Shown: positions 43,746 to 53,315 of the stretch, piece after piece | How the letters are laid out: every line of letters begins with the position of its first letter | Numbering within the stretch: the stretch's first letter is position 1 | Origin: Bacillus salacetis | GTDB taxonomy: Bacteria > Bacillota > Bacilli > Bacillales > Bacillaceae_B | Reading direction: 5' to 3' | DNA length: 58,330 nucleotides | Assembly (NCBI RefSeq): GCF_003581585.1 | Contig: NZ_QXIR01000031.1 | Location: 1-58,330, forward strand | The notes under the pieces: generated by a model | The model's input: the letters and a program-made list of their open reading frames with translations, nothing else | Database searches by the model: none | Told to the model about the DNA's origin: nothing | Position numbers and translations under genes: made by a program

Positions 43746-44351
43746 ATGGCAAATATCGCGGTGATTTATTACAGTTCTACTGGAACAAACTATCAGCTTG
43801 CACAATGGGCTGAATCGGCAGCTAAAGAAGCGGGTGCAGAGGTTAAGTTATTAAGAGTAGAAGAAATTGCGCCAAAAGCAGCAATATCTTCAAACCCTGC
43901 CTGGGAACAGCATCTTGAAAACACAAAGGACATCCCGACAGCGACTACAGATGATCTTGAGTGGGCAGACGGAATCATTTTCAGTGTACCGACTCGTTAC
44001 GGCAATGTACCTGGACAAGTAAAACAATTCCTGGATTCTACAGGAGGCCTATGGGCACAAGGCAAGTTAGCCAACAAAGTTGTAAGTGCAATGTCTTCAG
44101 CTGCTAACCCTCATGGCGGACAAGAGCAGACGATCCTTGCCCTTTACACTACAATGATGCACTGGGGTGCAATCCTTGCAGCTCCTGGATACACTGACCA
44201 GGCTTTATTTGCGGCAGGTGGTAATCCTTACGGAACGAGCGTAACGGTCGATCAGGAAGGCAACATGGTCGAGGATGTTGAAGCAGCAGTCAAACATCAG
44301 GCAAAACGCACAGTAGCTGTGACGGAAGCAGTCGCAAACGGCTTGAAATAA
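43746..44351 (+). CDS. wrbA: NAD(P)H:quinone oxidoreductase WrbA
   Basis: Flavodoxin-like FMN protein of 201 residues that reduces quinones by two electrons. FMN phosphate loop YYSSTGTNYQLAQWAESA; further contacts FSVPTRYGNVPGQVKQFLD and MSSAANPHGGQEQTILALYT. AAGGAAAAGGAGAG precedes ATG 43746. The two palindromes upstream support inducible, probably quinone- or electrophile-responsive, expression. Confidence 0.95.
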   Translation: MANIAVIYYSSTGTNYQLAQWAESAAKEAGAEVKLLRVEEIAPKAAISSNPAWEQHLENTKDIPTATTDDLEWADGIIFSVPTRYGNVPGQVKQFLDSTGGLWAQGKLANKVVSAMSSAANPHGGQEQTILALYTTMMHWGAILAAPGYTDQALFAAGGNPYGTSVTVDQEGNMVEDVEAAVKHQAKRTVAVTEAVANGLK

Positions 44352-44356
44352 TTTCT

Positions 44357-44398
44357 TCGAAAAAAGCAGGTATCCATTGGGATATCTGCTTTTTTATG
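44357..44398 (+). terminator. Terminator of wrbA
   Basis: AAAAAAGCAG...ATATC pairs with the inverse ending CTGCTTTTTT; usable for the convergent gene as well. Confidence 0.85.
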
Positions 44399-44443
44399 AG
44401 GGGATAATCCCCTATGTGAAATTATTTTGGGAACCCTGCTTTT

Positions 44444-45349
44444 TCAAAAAAAAGCCTGAAACAACGGCGGTTCATCCAGGAAAGGGGCTTCAAATGTCAT
44501 CCTCTCCCCGGTGAGAGGATGAGGCAGGGAAATATACTTGGCATGGAGGGCCTGCCTATTGGCAATCTTAGTTCCGCCATACAGGAGGTCCCCTGCAAGA
44601 GGATGGCCGATTGAACTCATATGGACTCTGATTTGATGGGTCCTCCCCGTATCAAGAATCAACTGCACTAAACTCAGGCTCTTGGATGTATTTTGCTCCA
44701 GCGACTGAAAATGTGTCACTGCAGACTGTCCTGCCGGAGAAGTCCTTCTCCGTGAATTATGATGCCGGTCACGGCCAATCGCTTTATTGATCGTGCCTTT
44801 TTTCTGTTTCAGGAATCCATGGACAATCGCCCAATAGGTTCTCTTGATTTCTCTTTCCGCAAGGAGGCGGTCCAAAATCCCTTTCGCCAAGGGGTGCTTG
44901 GCAAATATGACGGCCCCCGTTGTATCCCGGTCAAGCCGGTGAATATGCTGCACCTGGGCGTTCTCTCCTCTATCCTGCAGATGCCAAGCAACGGCATTGG
45001 CTAATGTGTCCTTTTCGGAATGGGGATCATTTGGGTGTGTATTTATCCCGGCAGGTTTGTTGACAATCAGCAAATGGGCATCTTCATAGAGAACTATCAA
45101 CGGCATTTTGGCAGGGATCACTCCGTAATCAAACCGCTGAAGGGAAAAATGAAGAACATCCCCTTGATTAAGCGGCTGGTTCCAATGGAGCGGCTTTCCA
45201 TTCAACGTGATGGCCTTGTCCATCCTTAACTGATGGATTGTCTTTTTTGGTGCCCGCCAAATGTCCCTCATTAAAGCCTCCGCTGTTACTTTCTCCCATT
45301 TCGCCGGAATGGAAATATTGAATTCAGGACCTTTATCGCATGTATTCAT
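44444..45349 (-). CDS. RluA-family pseudouridine synthase (YhcT-like)
   Basis: 301 residues; isomerises uridine in RNA to pseudouridine. An S4-like N-terminal region (TIHQLRMDKAITLNGKPLHW) precedes the catalytic core with HRLDRDTTGAVIFAKH, in which Asp is catalytic, and LDTGRTHQIRVHMSSIGHPL. ATG 45349 follows AAAGGAG. In B. subtilis yhcT lies beside yhcU, as here. The RNA target is not deducible. Confidence 0.93.
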   Translation of the reverse strand: MNTCDKGPEFNISIPAKWEKVTAEALMRDIWRAPKKTIHQLRMDKAITLNGKPLHWNQPLNQGDVLHFSLQRFDYGVIPAKMPLIVLYEDAHLLIVNKPAGINTHPNDPHSEKDTLANAVAWHLQDRGENAQVQHIHRLDRDTTGAVIFAKHPLAKGILDRLLAEREIKRTYWAIVHGFLKQKKGTINKAIGRDRHHNSRRRTSPAGQSAVTHFQSLEQNTSKSLSLVQLILDTGRTHQIRVHMSSIGHPLAGDLLYGGTKIANRQALHAKYISLPHPLTGERMTFEAPFLDEPPLFQAFF

Positions 45350-45523
45350 CAAAAAACTCCTTTTTTCGTGGCTGGTAGCGCATTATATAGGTATTTAATC
45401 CTTATTTTTAATTAGTTCCGATGTCACCATGGCTATAATTACCACCCGGAAAGAACTATATTTATGGTATTCTTAGAATAACTATTACATAGAGATGACA
45501 ATCGTTACAAAGGTGGGTTATAT

Positions 45524-45919
45524 GTGAAAATATTATTGGCTTCCACAGAGGAACAGGAGGATACCATCCAAGAATTAATTTCGTACATTTATTGTACTAT
45601 TTTCCCTCGTTATTTTACAGATGACGAGATCGAACAATTTGAAGAACTCGAAATTCTCCACACTAATACAGATTACGCAAAGTATAATGGTACGCTGAAA
45701 GAGGCTTTTCAATTGATCTCCAGTCTCCAAACGCTCATTTCCTTAATCGAGGCAGACTCTTCAAAAAATGATTATGAAGAAATGTATGATCACAATCTGT
45801 GCATCTTAAAAAGCTTCAATCTATTCTTCCCATTCGAGCTGTACCATTTCCGCGGATGCTGCAATTACCACGATAAAGTCAGCCTCTACGCTAAACCAGC
45901 CAATCAGCTGCTTGTCTAA
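45524..45919 (+). CDS. YhcU-like protein (DUF5365)
   Basis: 131 residues, acidic, no signal or membrane helix. Recognised as YhcU by length, by position next to the YhcT-like gene, and by YIYCTIFPRYFTDDEIEQFE and the C-terminal FPFELYHFRGCCNYH. GTG 45524 is the start, with AAAGGTGGG upstream. Function unknown. Confidence 0.8.
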   Translation: MKILLASTEEQEDTIQELISYIYCTIFPRYFTDDEIEQFEELEILHTNTDYAKYNGTLKEAFQLISSLQTLISLIEADSSKNDYEEMYDHNLCILKSFNLFFPFELYHFRGCCNYHDKVSLYAKPANQLLV

Positions 45920-46052
45920 AAAAATTCAAATTTCCGTATAAAACAGGTCTAGTAAGGCATACTTATAAATAATCAAGAAGAGATCCTCACCAATCTCTTC
46001 ATTGATTCATCTTGTAATTCTCCTCTATTATTCTGCCTTGTGCAGGATCATC

Positions 46053-46090
46053 AACCACTGAGTGCTTGGAATGCGCTTGGTGGTTTTTTG
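46053..46090 (+). terminator. Terminator before the large array
   Basis: AACCACTGAGTGC pairs with GCGCTTGGTGGTT (several G-U) around TTGGAAT, followed by TTTTGTTTTT. Confidence 0.7.
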
Positions 46091-46128
46091 TTTTTGGTGG
46101 AGGTGGGGGTGCAGGTTGCTTGTGGATG

Positions 46129-47751
46129 GGTGGGTAGGACAGAAATGTACCCTTTCAAGGGCAGAATCCTAAGTGAGAGGTACGATTAGAGGGATACATA
46201 CCCCTACAAGGCGAGAGTCTAGGTTGAAGGGGTACGATTAGCCGAGGAACGTACCCTTTCAAGGGCAAAATCCTAAGGAAGAGGTACGATTAAACAGTAA
46301 TCTTACCCCTACAAAATGAGAGTCTAGGTTGAAGGGGGACGATTAGCCGAGGAACGTACCCTTTCAAGGGCAGAATCTCAAGGAAGAGGTACGATTAAAC
46401 AGTAATCTTACCCCTACAAAATGAGAGTTCCGGTTGAAGGGGTACGATTAGCCGAGGAACGTATCCTTTCAAGGGCAGAATCTCAAGGAAGAGGTACGAT
46501 TAAACAGTAATCTTACCCCTACAAAATGAGAGTTCCGGTTGAAGGGGTACGATTAGCCGAGGAACGTACCCTTTCAAGGGCAGAATCCTAAGTGAGAGGT
46601 ACGATTAGAGGGATACATACCCCTACAAGGCGAGAGTCTAGGTTGAAGGGGTACGATTAGCCGAGGAACGTACCCTTTCAAGGGCAGAATCCTAAGGAAG
46701 AGGTACGATTAAACAGTAATCTTACCCCTACAAGGCGAGAGTCTAGGTGGAAGGGGTACGATTAGCCGAGGAATGTACCCTTTCAAGGGCAGAATCTCAA
46801 GGAAGAGGTACGATTAAACAGTAATCTTACCCCTACAAAATGAGAGTTCCGGTGGAAGGGGTACGATTAGCCGAGGAATGTACCCTTTCAAGGGCAGAAT
46901 CTCAAGGAAGAGGTACGATTAGCCGAGGAACGTACCCTTTCAAGGTCAGAATCCTAAGGAAGAGGTACGATTAAACAGTAATCTTACCCCTACAAGGCGA
47001 GAGTCTAGGTTGAAGGGGTACGATTAGCCGAGGAACGTACTCTTTCAGGGGCAGAATCCCAAGGAAGAGGTACGATTAGAAAGCAAACGTACCCCTACAA
47101 GGCGAGAGTCTAGGTTGAAGGGGTACGATTAGCCGAGGAACGTATCCTTTCAAGGGCAGAATCCTAAGGAAGAGGTACGATTAAACAGTAATCTTACCCC
47201 TACAAAATGAGAGTTCCGGTTGAAGGGGTACGATTAGCCGAGGAACGTACTCTTTCAGGGGCAGAATCTCAAGGAAGAGGTACGATTAAACAGTAATCTT
47301 ACCCCTACAAAATGAGAGTTCCGGTTGAAGGGGTACGATTAGCCGAGGAACGTACCCTTTCAAGGGCAGAATCCTAAGGAAGAGGTACGATTAAACAGTA
47401 ATCTTACCCCTACAAGGCGAGAGTCTAGGTTGAAGGGGTACGATTAGCCGAGGAACGTACCCTTTCAAGGGCAGAATCCTAAGGGAGAGGTACGATTAGA
47501 AAGCAAACGTACCCCTACAAGGCTCTATTCCTGGTTGGAGAGATACCATTAGTCAATAAACGTACCATTCAAAGAGTGGATTCCATTTGAAGCGGTAAGA
47601 ATAAACAAGAAACCTACCTTAACAAAGGCAAAACCCCCAGTGAACGTTCATCCTTAGCAATGAAATGTCCCATCAAGGGAAGAGAACCAGCAGAAAGAGG
47701 GCAATCAGCTAAAAAATGTAACTTTGGGCTAATTATTCTATATAGATCGCG
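46129..47751. repeat. Large tandem array T4, about 31 units alternating 52 and 53 bp
   Basis: Landmark TACGATTA starts occur at 46181, 46233, 46285, 46338, 46390 and so on to 47491. Two unit types alternate: A (GATTAGCCGAGGAACGTACC, then CTTTCAAGGGCAGAATCC) and B (GATTAAACAGTAATCTTACC, then CCTACAAGGCGAGAGTCTAG), giving a 105-bp dimer. Units A and B share the frame TACGATTA...TACCC...CAAGG. At least four diverged units at 47544, 47596, 47648 and 47700 continue the same phase, so the edge is decaying. No frame survives and there are no spacers. Confidence 0.93.
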
Positions 47752-47777
47752 GCCGGAACTATTACGCTAAAAAATTG

Positions 47778-48689
47778 TTACTTTTCGATATAAAAAGAAC
47801 TTCTCCCTTGGTTTTTCAACAAGTATTCTTCCTCAAGAATTTTTCTAACTGTTTTCTTCCCTTTTACTATTTTGCACCAATCATGAATTTGAGAAACAGT
47901 AATTCTGACATCAGGAAATAACAATTTAAATTCCTCAATGGTTCTTAATACTGCTGAATGAGCTGTCTCGTTACCTCCGCAAAAACTACATACTAAGACG
48001 GCCCTGGAATATCCATTGTAAAACCTCCCACACCCAGGACAAACAATCCCCTTCCTCAATTCGCTATACCGATAGTCAGGCAGCCGCACATACGGATTAT
48101 CCGCCACTGTAGAAAATATCAATTTTTCGGCGAGGTCTGTATGGGTTCTTTTTAGGAAAGATGGAGTCTGGTTCAGCTTTGCAATGAATCGTTCCAACTG
48201 AGCGGGGTAAATGATGGGAAGGCCGACCGGTGCATTATAGAGGTGGAAGCGGGGATTGACGAAGACAGCGATGGGTTGGATGGGGAGGCTGCATCCCACG
48301 TTGTCCAGGATTCTTCGAAGGACGGGTTCGTTCCGTTTTAATTGAAGGAGGGGGTTTTTGGCATCTGTGCCGTCCATCCTGAGAAGGTTATCCCCTTCAA
48401 TGACATGATCGCCTTCGTAGTATTTGACTTCAAATAAGTAGAGTTGCTTGGAAGTCAGCAGGAGGGTATCGATTTGCACAAAGGTGGTACTTGGCATGAA
48501 CTGCATGTCAGGCAGCAGAATCCGATTCTCCAGTACCGGCTCCAGCCATTGGTCGAATAATTTTTCTCCAATAAATCCTTTTTCCAAGCCGGCAAAGTAG
48601 TATTTTTCTTTAGGGGTTAATTTTTTTCGGGGATCAAGGGATTTGTAAACCCTTAATTCTTCGGATTCCAAACGTTCTTTCACTTTCAA
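47778..48689 (-). CDS. NERD-domain nuclease-related protein with zinc ribbon
   Basis: 303 residues. The NERD domain (about 35-160) shows GFIGEKLFDQWLEPVL, TFVQIDTLLLTSKQLYLFEV and the K of EVKYYEGDH, matching the Asp-(Glu/Gln)-x-Lys nuclease-like core. A zinc-ribbon CPGCGRFYNGYSRAVLVCSF continues to Cys-Gly-Gly at about 215-240, and the C-terminal VSQIHDWCKIVKGKKTVRKI may bind nucleic acid. Biological role unknown. It directly borders array T4. Confidence 0.85.
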   Translation of the reverse strand: MKVKERLESEELRVYKSLDPRKKLTPKEKYYFAGLEKGFIGEKLFDQWLEPVLENRILLPDMQFMPSTTFVQIDTLLLTSKQLYLFEVKYYEGDHVIEGDNLLRMDGTDAKNPLLQLKRNEPVLRRILDNVGCSLPIQPIAVFVNPRFHLYNAPVGLPIIYPAQLERFIAKLNQTPSFLKRTHTDLAEKLIFSTVADNPYVRLPDYRYSELRKGIVCPGCGRFYNGYSRAVLVCSFCGGNETAHSAVLRTIEEFKLLFPDVRITVSQIHDWCKIVKGKKTVRKILEEEYLLKNQGRSSFYIEK

Positions 48690-48815
48690 TAAACATCACT
48701 CCTTTTGAATTCATCATACCATAAATTCCCACAAATGAAACAAAGGTTCTATTGACAACGGCAATAATAATACGGTACAAATTAGTCAAAGAACTGGACA
48801 AGGAGGCTGCCAAAA

Positions 48816-48977
48816 ATGAACGAAAAGAAAAAAATAGAAATACCCTGGGATGTCGGAATCTGGGATGTCGTTAGAATGTTTAAAGAAGCTGGTTATACCT
48901 GGGAAGAAACGAAAGAAGAATTAGAGAAGGATTATCAAAAGTTTTTATCTATTCATGGCAAGGATATAAATGAATAA
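48816..48977 (+). CDS. 53-residue charged protein of unknown function
   Basis: ATG 48816 to TAA 48977; AAGGAGG lies eleven bases upstream. Sequence features: NEKKKIEIPWDVGIWDVVRM then EAGYTWEETKEELEKDY; helical, highly charged, no membrane segment. A terminator follows at once. Family not recognised. Confidence 0.7.
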   Translation: MNEKKKIEIPWDVGIWDVVRMFKEAGYTWEETKEELEKDYQKFLSIHGKDINE

Positions 48978-48986
48978 TAATCTGGA

Positions 48987-49019
48987 AAAGCTCTCTTGAA
49001 TGAAAGGGAGCTTTTTTAA
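48987..49019 (+). terminator. Terminator of the 53-residue protein gene
   Basis: AAAGCTCTCTT pairs with AAGGGAGCTTT (one G-U) around GAATGA, followed by a T run. Confidence 0.8.
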
Positions 49020-49042
49020 AATGCTTGAGAGGGGGAAATATC

Positions 49043-49594
49043 TTGAGAAATACGTTGGTCATCGGAGGTACCGGTATGCTCGGGGGAGCAGTCCGTCATT
49101 TGGTGAAGAGGGGAGACGAGGTCACCGTCCTTGCCAGGTCAACAGATAAGTTCAACAGGATGCTGGTACATAACGGTCTTATGAATGGGGATGTCTCCTT
49201 CATGCCGGCAGATTATTTCAAAACCGATGAGGTAGTAGAACTTCTGAATGAGCATATTAAAACGGAAGGGGCTTTTGATGCAGCGGTGATTTGGATGAGG
49301 AGCGCGGCGGCTGAATCTTTCGATGCCATTATGGGGATTCTGGGCAGGGACGGGCGCCCTGTCGATATTTTTAAGGTGAACGGCAGCTCTGCCTCCAGGA
49401 GCCCTCTGCCATCGAGTGAATATCGGTCAATAAACATGCATCAAATCATTTTAGGGTTTAAAATAGAGAATGGTGAATCCAGATGGCTGACGGATGATGA
49501 GATATCCGAAGGGGTCATTAAAGCGTTGAATACAAGGATTCCCTTAACAGTTGCAGGGGTTACAGAACCTTGGGAGAAGAGGCCGGGGTACTAG
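49043..49594 (+). CDS. SDR-like NAD(P)-binding protein
   Basis: 183 residues; short Rossmann-fold protein beginning NTLVIGGTGMLGGAVRHLVK, with GDEVTVLARSTDKF as second strand and loop. The usual catalytic YxxxK of classical SDRs is not seen, so it may be an atypical or non-catalytic member. TTG 49043 is favoured by GAGAGGGGG upstream. Substrate unknown. Confidence 0.78.
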   Translation: MRNTLVIGGTGMLGGAVRHLVKRGDEVTVLARSTDKFNRMLVHNGLMNGDVSFMPADYFKTDEVVELLNEHIKTEGAFDAAVIWMRSAAAESFDAIMGILGRDGRPVDIFKVNGSSASRSPLPSSEYRSINMHQIILGFKIENGESRWLTDDEISEGVIKALNTRIPLTVAGVTEPWEKRPGY

Positions 49595-49656
49595 TTTGAA
49601 GCCGGCAGCCTGCCGGGTACAACATAAAGATGAGTACAAAAGGAGTGTAACGATAC

Positions 49657-51198
49657 ATGTCAGAAAAACTGGATTTATCTCAGTTTGAAAAAAAGATGAT
49701 AATAAGGCAGATGCAGCACAAAGATATTAACGATATCATTCAGATGCAGAGTTTCTGTTTCCCGGGAATGGATCCATGGAAACCGGAACATCTGGAAAGC
49801 CACCTGGAAGTATTTCCGGAGGGCCAGCTTGTAGCTGAACTGGAAGGGGAAATCATAGGATCCTGTTCAAGCTTGATCATCAACTTTGATGAGTATGATG
49901 ATCGTCATTCATGGGATGATGTTACAGATAACGGTTATATTACCAACCATAACCCTGATGGATATAATCTTTATGGCATAGAAGTGATGGTGCATCCTGA
50001 TTACCGCCGTATGAAGGTTGGGCACCGTCTGTATGAAGCCAGGAAGGATCTTGCCCGCCAGCTGAACTTGAAGAGCATCATTATCGGCGGCCGCATTCCG
50101 AACTACCATAAGCATGATGATGAAATGTCACCGAGGGAGTATGTGGATTCGGTTTCAAGGCATAAAATATACGATCCAGTCCTGTCCTTCCAGTTGATGA
50201 ATAGTTTTACCCTGATGAGGATCAATCCGAATTACCTGCCGGATGATACAAAGTCCAAAAAGTACGCTACCTTGATGGAATGGAATAACGTCGATTACCG
50301 TCCATCAAGCAAACGCCATTTCAAGACGAGCTATCCTGTCAGGATCTGCGTCGTTCAATATATGATGAGAAAAATCAACTCATTTGAGGAATTCGCGAAT
50401 CAGGTGGAATATTTTACAGATGTAGCATCAGATGCCTCGTCGGACTTCGTCGTATTCCCGGAGATTTTCACATCACAGCTCATGTCCTTCCTTGATGAAA
50501 AGTCGCCGAGCCTGGCCATCCGCAAGCTGACTGAGTATACAGAGGAATACATCGAATTATTTACAGATCTTGCCGTCCGGTACAATGTGAATATCATAGG
50601 CGGATCTCATTTTGTAAAAGAAGAAGACGAAGAAATTTACAATATTGCTTACCTGTTCCGTCGTGATGGAACGATTGAAAAGCAATACAAAATCCATATC
50701 ACGCCGAATGAACGCAAATGGTGGGGAATCAGTCCTGGAGACAGTGTCAAAGTCTTCGACACGGACTGTGGAAGAATCGCCATCCAGATCTGCTATGACA
50801 TTGAATTCCCTGAACTTGCCCGGATTGCAACAGACCGGGGAGCGAAAATCATCTTTACCCCATTCTGTACAGAAGACCGCCAAGGCTATCTGAGGGTCCG
50901 TTATTGTGCCCAGGCCCGTGCAGTGGAAAACCAGGTCTATACAGTTATTTCCGGAACAGTCGGAAACCTTCCGCAAACTGAAAACATGGATATCCAGTAT
51001 GCGCAGTCAGGGATCTTTGCGCCTTCTGACTTTGAATTTGCCCGCGACGGCATCGTCGGAGAAACGAATCCGAATATCGAAATGGTAATGATCGGGGATG
51101 TGGACCTTGAAGTCCTTCGCCGCCAGCGCCAATCCGGTACAGTCCGACAGCTGAAGGACCGCCGTCACGATGTGTATAATGTAAATTATAAAAAATGA
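49657..51198 (+). CDS. GNAT acetyltransferase / carbon-nitrogen hydrolase fusion (YhcX-like)
   Basis: 513 residues with two domains. The N-terminal GNAT domain (about 10-200) has YGIEVMVHPDYRRMKVGHRL as acetyl-CoA site. The C-terminal nitrilase-type domain (about 225-500) has the triad Glu269 in FVVFPEIFTS, Lys345 in YKIHITPNERKWW and Cys379 in IQICYDIEFPELA. The length equals B. subtilis YhcX, an enzyme proposed in amide or indole-derived metabolism. GGAGTG precedes ATG 49657. Confidence 0.92.
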   Translation: MSEKLDLSQFEKKMIIRQMQHKDINDIIQMQSFCFPGMDPWKPEHLESHLEVFPEGQLVAELEGEIIGSCSSLIINFDEYDDRHSWDDVTDNGYITNHNPDGYNLYGIEVMVHPDYRRMKVGHRLYEARKDLARQLNLKSIIIGGRIPNYHKHDDEMSPREYVDSVSRHKIYDPVLSFQLMNSFTLMRINPNYLPDDTKSKKYATLMEWNNVDYRPSSKRHFKTSYPVRICVVQYMMRKINSFEEFANQVEYFTDVASDASSDFVVFPEIFTSQLMSFLDEKSPSLAIRKLTEYTEEYIELFTDLAVRYNVNIIGGSHFVKEEDEEIYNIAYLFRRDGTIEKQYKIHITPNERKWWGISPGDSVKVFDTDCGRIAIQICYDIEFPELARIATDRGAKIIFTPFCTEDRQGYLRVRYCAQARAVENQVYTVISGTVGNLPQTENMDIQYAQSGIFAPSDFEFARDGIVGETNPNIEMVMIGDVDLEVLRRQRQSGTVRQLKDRRHDVYNVNYKK

Positions 51199-51388
51199 TT
51201 GAAAATGGCCGCCGGCGAGCGGTCATTTTTTTATGGGATTCCAAGGTTTGCTCTCCATAAAAGTCCTTGCCATATGATAAAATGGAAAGGATGAAAAGGT
51301 TGTCAAAAAAAGGCGGATTCTTTTAACAGGAAAATACCAATCCACCAAGAATTACATATTGTAAGTCACCGACAGGAGGAGATTGAAC

Positions 51389-53134
51389 TTGAATTGGAAA
51401 TCAGCTTGGGAAAAATGGGATGCACATACTGATCTGGATAGTGAATTGCGCAATCTTTTGACTGATTTGAAAAAAGATGAAAAAAGTCTGGAAGATGCAT
51501 TCTATAAAAATTTGGAATTCGGCACTGGCGGTATGCGCGGGGAAATCGGCGCTGGAATCAACCGCATGAATATCTATACTGTACGAAAGGCTTCAGAAGG
51601 CCTGGCTCAATACATAATCTCTCATGGAGAGGAAGCTAAAAAACGGGGAGTTGCGATCGCATACGATTCCCGCCATAAGTCTCCTGAGTTTGCCATGGAA
51701 GCTGCCAGGACTCTTGCTTCAAACGGCATTCAAACCTATGTGTTTGATGAACTGAAACCGACGCCGCAGCTGTCGTTTGCCGTAAGGTCACTTAATGCTT
51801 TTTCCGGAATAGTGGTGACTGCAAGCCATAATCCGCCTGAATACAACGGCTATAAGGTGTATGGTGAAGATGGAGCACAGCTTCCGCCAAAAGAAGCGGA
51901 TGAAGTCATTGCCAAAGTGAATGAAGTTGAGAATGAGCTGAAAATCAATGTGAAATCAGAAGATGAATTAAAAGAAGCCGGACTTATTAAAATGATCGGT
52001 GAAGAAATCGACCAATCCTATCTGGAACATCTCCTGTCCATTTCCGAAAAGCCAGGGATCGCCAAAGAAGTGGATTTAAGCATTGTGTTCTCCCCTCTTC
52101 ATGGGACAGCTTTGAAGATGGTGGAAAAAGGACTTGAGGCCCTTGGCTATGCCGGTGTTCATATTGTTAAAGAACAAGCTGTACCGGATCCTGAATTTTC
52201 GACAGTGAAATCTCCTAATCCAGAAGACAAAGCGGCATTTGAACTTGCGATTCGTGACGGAAAGGAGAAGGACGCCGATATCCTCATTGCTACAGATCCA
52301 GATGCGGATCGTTTGGGTGTTGCTGTTAAAGATCAGAATGGCGAGTACATTCTGTTAACGGGCAACCAAACCGGTGCTGTGTTGATTGATTATATTCTTG
52401 GACGAAAGAAAGAAAAGAATATGATTCCATCCAATGGAAGAGTGTTCAAAACGATTGTCACATCCGAATTAGGCAGAAAAGTGGCTGAATCTTATGGGGC
52501 GTCTGTAGAGGATGTTTTGACAGGTTTTAAATTCATCGGAGAAAAAATAAAGAATTACGAAGAATCCGGTGAATATCAATTCTTGTTTGGATATGAAGAA
52601 AGCTATGGCTATCTGATCGGGGATTTTGCAAGAGATAAGGATGCTGTCCAGGCTGTTCTTATGGCAGCTGAAGCAGCCGCATACTTTAAACAGCAAGGGA
52701 TGACGCTGTACGATGCGTTGATCGATCTCTACAAACGCTTCGGTTACTATCAGGAAGGTCTTGAATCCCTTACGTTAAAGGGTAAAGAAGGAGCAGAACA
52801 AATTCAGTCCATCCTATCAAGCTTCCGTAAAGAGCCGCTTAAGGAAATCAGCGGACTTGCGGTAACGAAGCAGGAAGATTACAAAACAAGTCTTAGCACG
52901 ACACTTGAAAGTGGAATCGAAGAAACCATTTCCCTGCCAAAGTCAAACGTTATCAAGTATTTCCTTGAAGACGGTTCATGGATTTGTCTCCGCCCATCAG
53001 GTACTGAGCCAAAGATTAAATTCTATTTTAGCGTTACCGGAGAGTCTTTAGGTGAAAGCCAGGAGAAACTTCAAGGGCTGAAACAGGCTTTGATGGAAAA
53101 GATCCATGCCATGATCAACTCTTTTGCAGATTAA
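51389..53134 (+). CDS. pgcA: Alpha-phosphoglucomutase PgcA
   Basis: 581 residues; interconverts glucose-6-phosphate and glucose-1-phosphate for UDP-glucose, teichoic acid and glycolipid synthesis. Active serine in [20 protein letters not shown]; metal loop [18 protein letters not shown]; sugar loop [19 protein letters not shown]; phosphate loop [18 protein letters not shown] 51389 sits eight bases after AGGAGGA; TTG 51383 is too close. B. subtilis pgcA (yhxB) follows yhcX in the same order. Confidence 0.95.
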   Translation: MNWKSAWEKWDAHTDLDSELRNLLTDLKKDEKSLEDAFYKNLEFGTGGMRGEIGAGINRMNIYTVRKASEGLAQYIISHGEEAKKRGVAIAYDSRHKSPEFAMEAARTLASNGIQTYVFDELKPTPQLSFAVRSLNAFSGIVVTASHNPPEYNGYKVYGEDGAQLPPKEADEVIAKVNEVENELKINVKSEDELKEAGLIKMIGEEIDQSYLEHLLSISEKPGIAKEVDLSIVFSPLHGTALKMVEKGLEALGYAGVHIVKEQAVPDPEFSTVKSPNPEDKAAFELAIRDGKEKDADILIATDPDADRLGVAVKDQNGEYILLTGNQTGAVLIDYILGRKKEKNMIPSNGRVFKTIVTSELGRKVAESYGASVEDVLTGFKFIGEKIKNYEESGEYQFLFGYEESYGYLIGDFARDKDAVQAVLMAAEAAAYFKQQGMTLYDALIDLYKRFGYYQEGLESLTLKGKEGAEQIQSILSSFRKEPLKEISGLAVTKQEDYKTSLSTTLESGIEETISLPKSNVIKYFLEDGSWICLRPSGTEPKIKFYFSVTGESLGESQEKLQGLKQALMEKIHAMINSFAD

Positions 53135-53315
53135 CAGCGATCAGCTGACAAATAGCAGGCAGACATTGGTTTGCCTGTTTTTTATTGGGGTTGAATAAGG
53201 GATGGAGCCCTGCTTGATTCTCCTTCTACAACTAAAGTCGTAGAAATTTTCATACAAAATGCCAACGAAACATACGTGAAAGTATATATACTATTCATGA
53301 AGGAGGCAGAACCTT

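Noticed and set aside
46129..47751. CRISPR array
   Set aside because: Units are contiguous 52/53-base repeats without unique spacers, and no cas genes are present.
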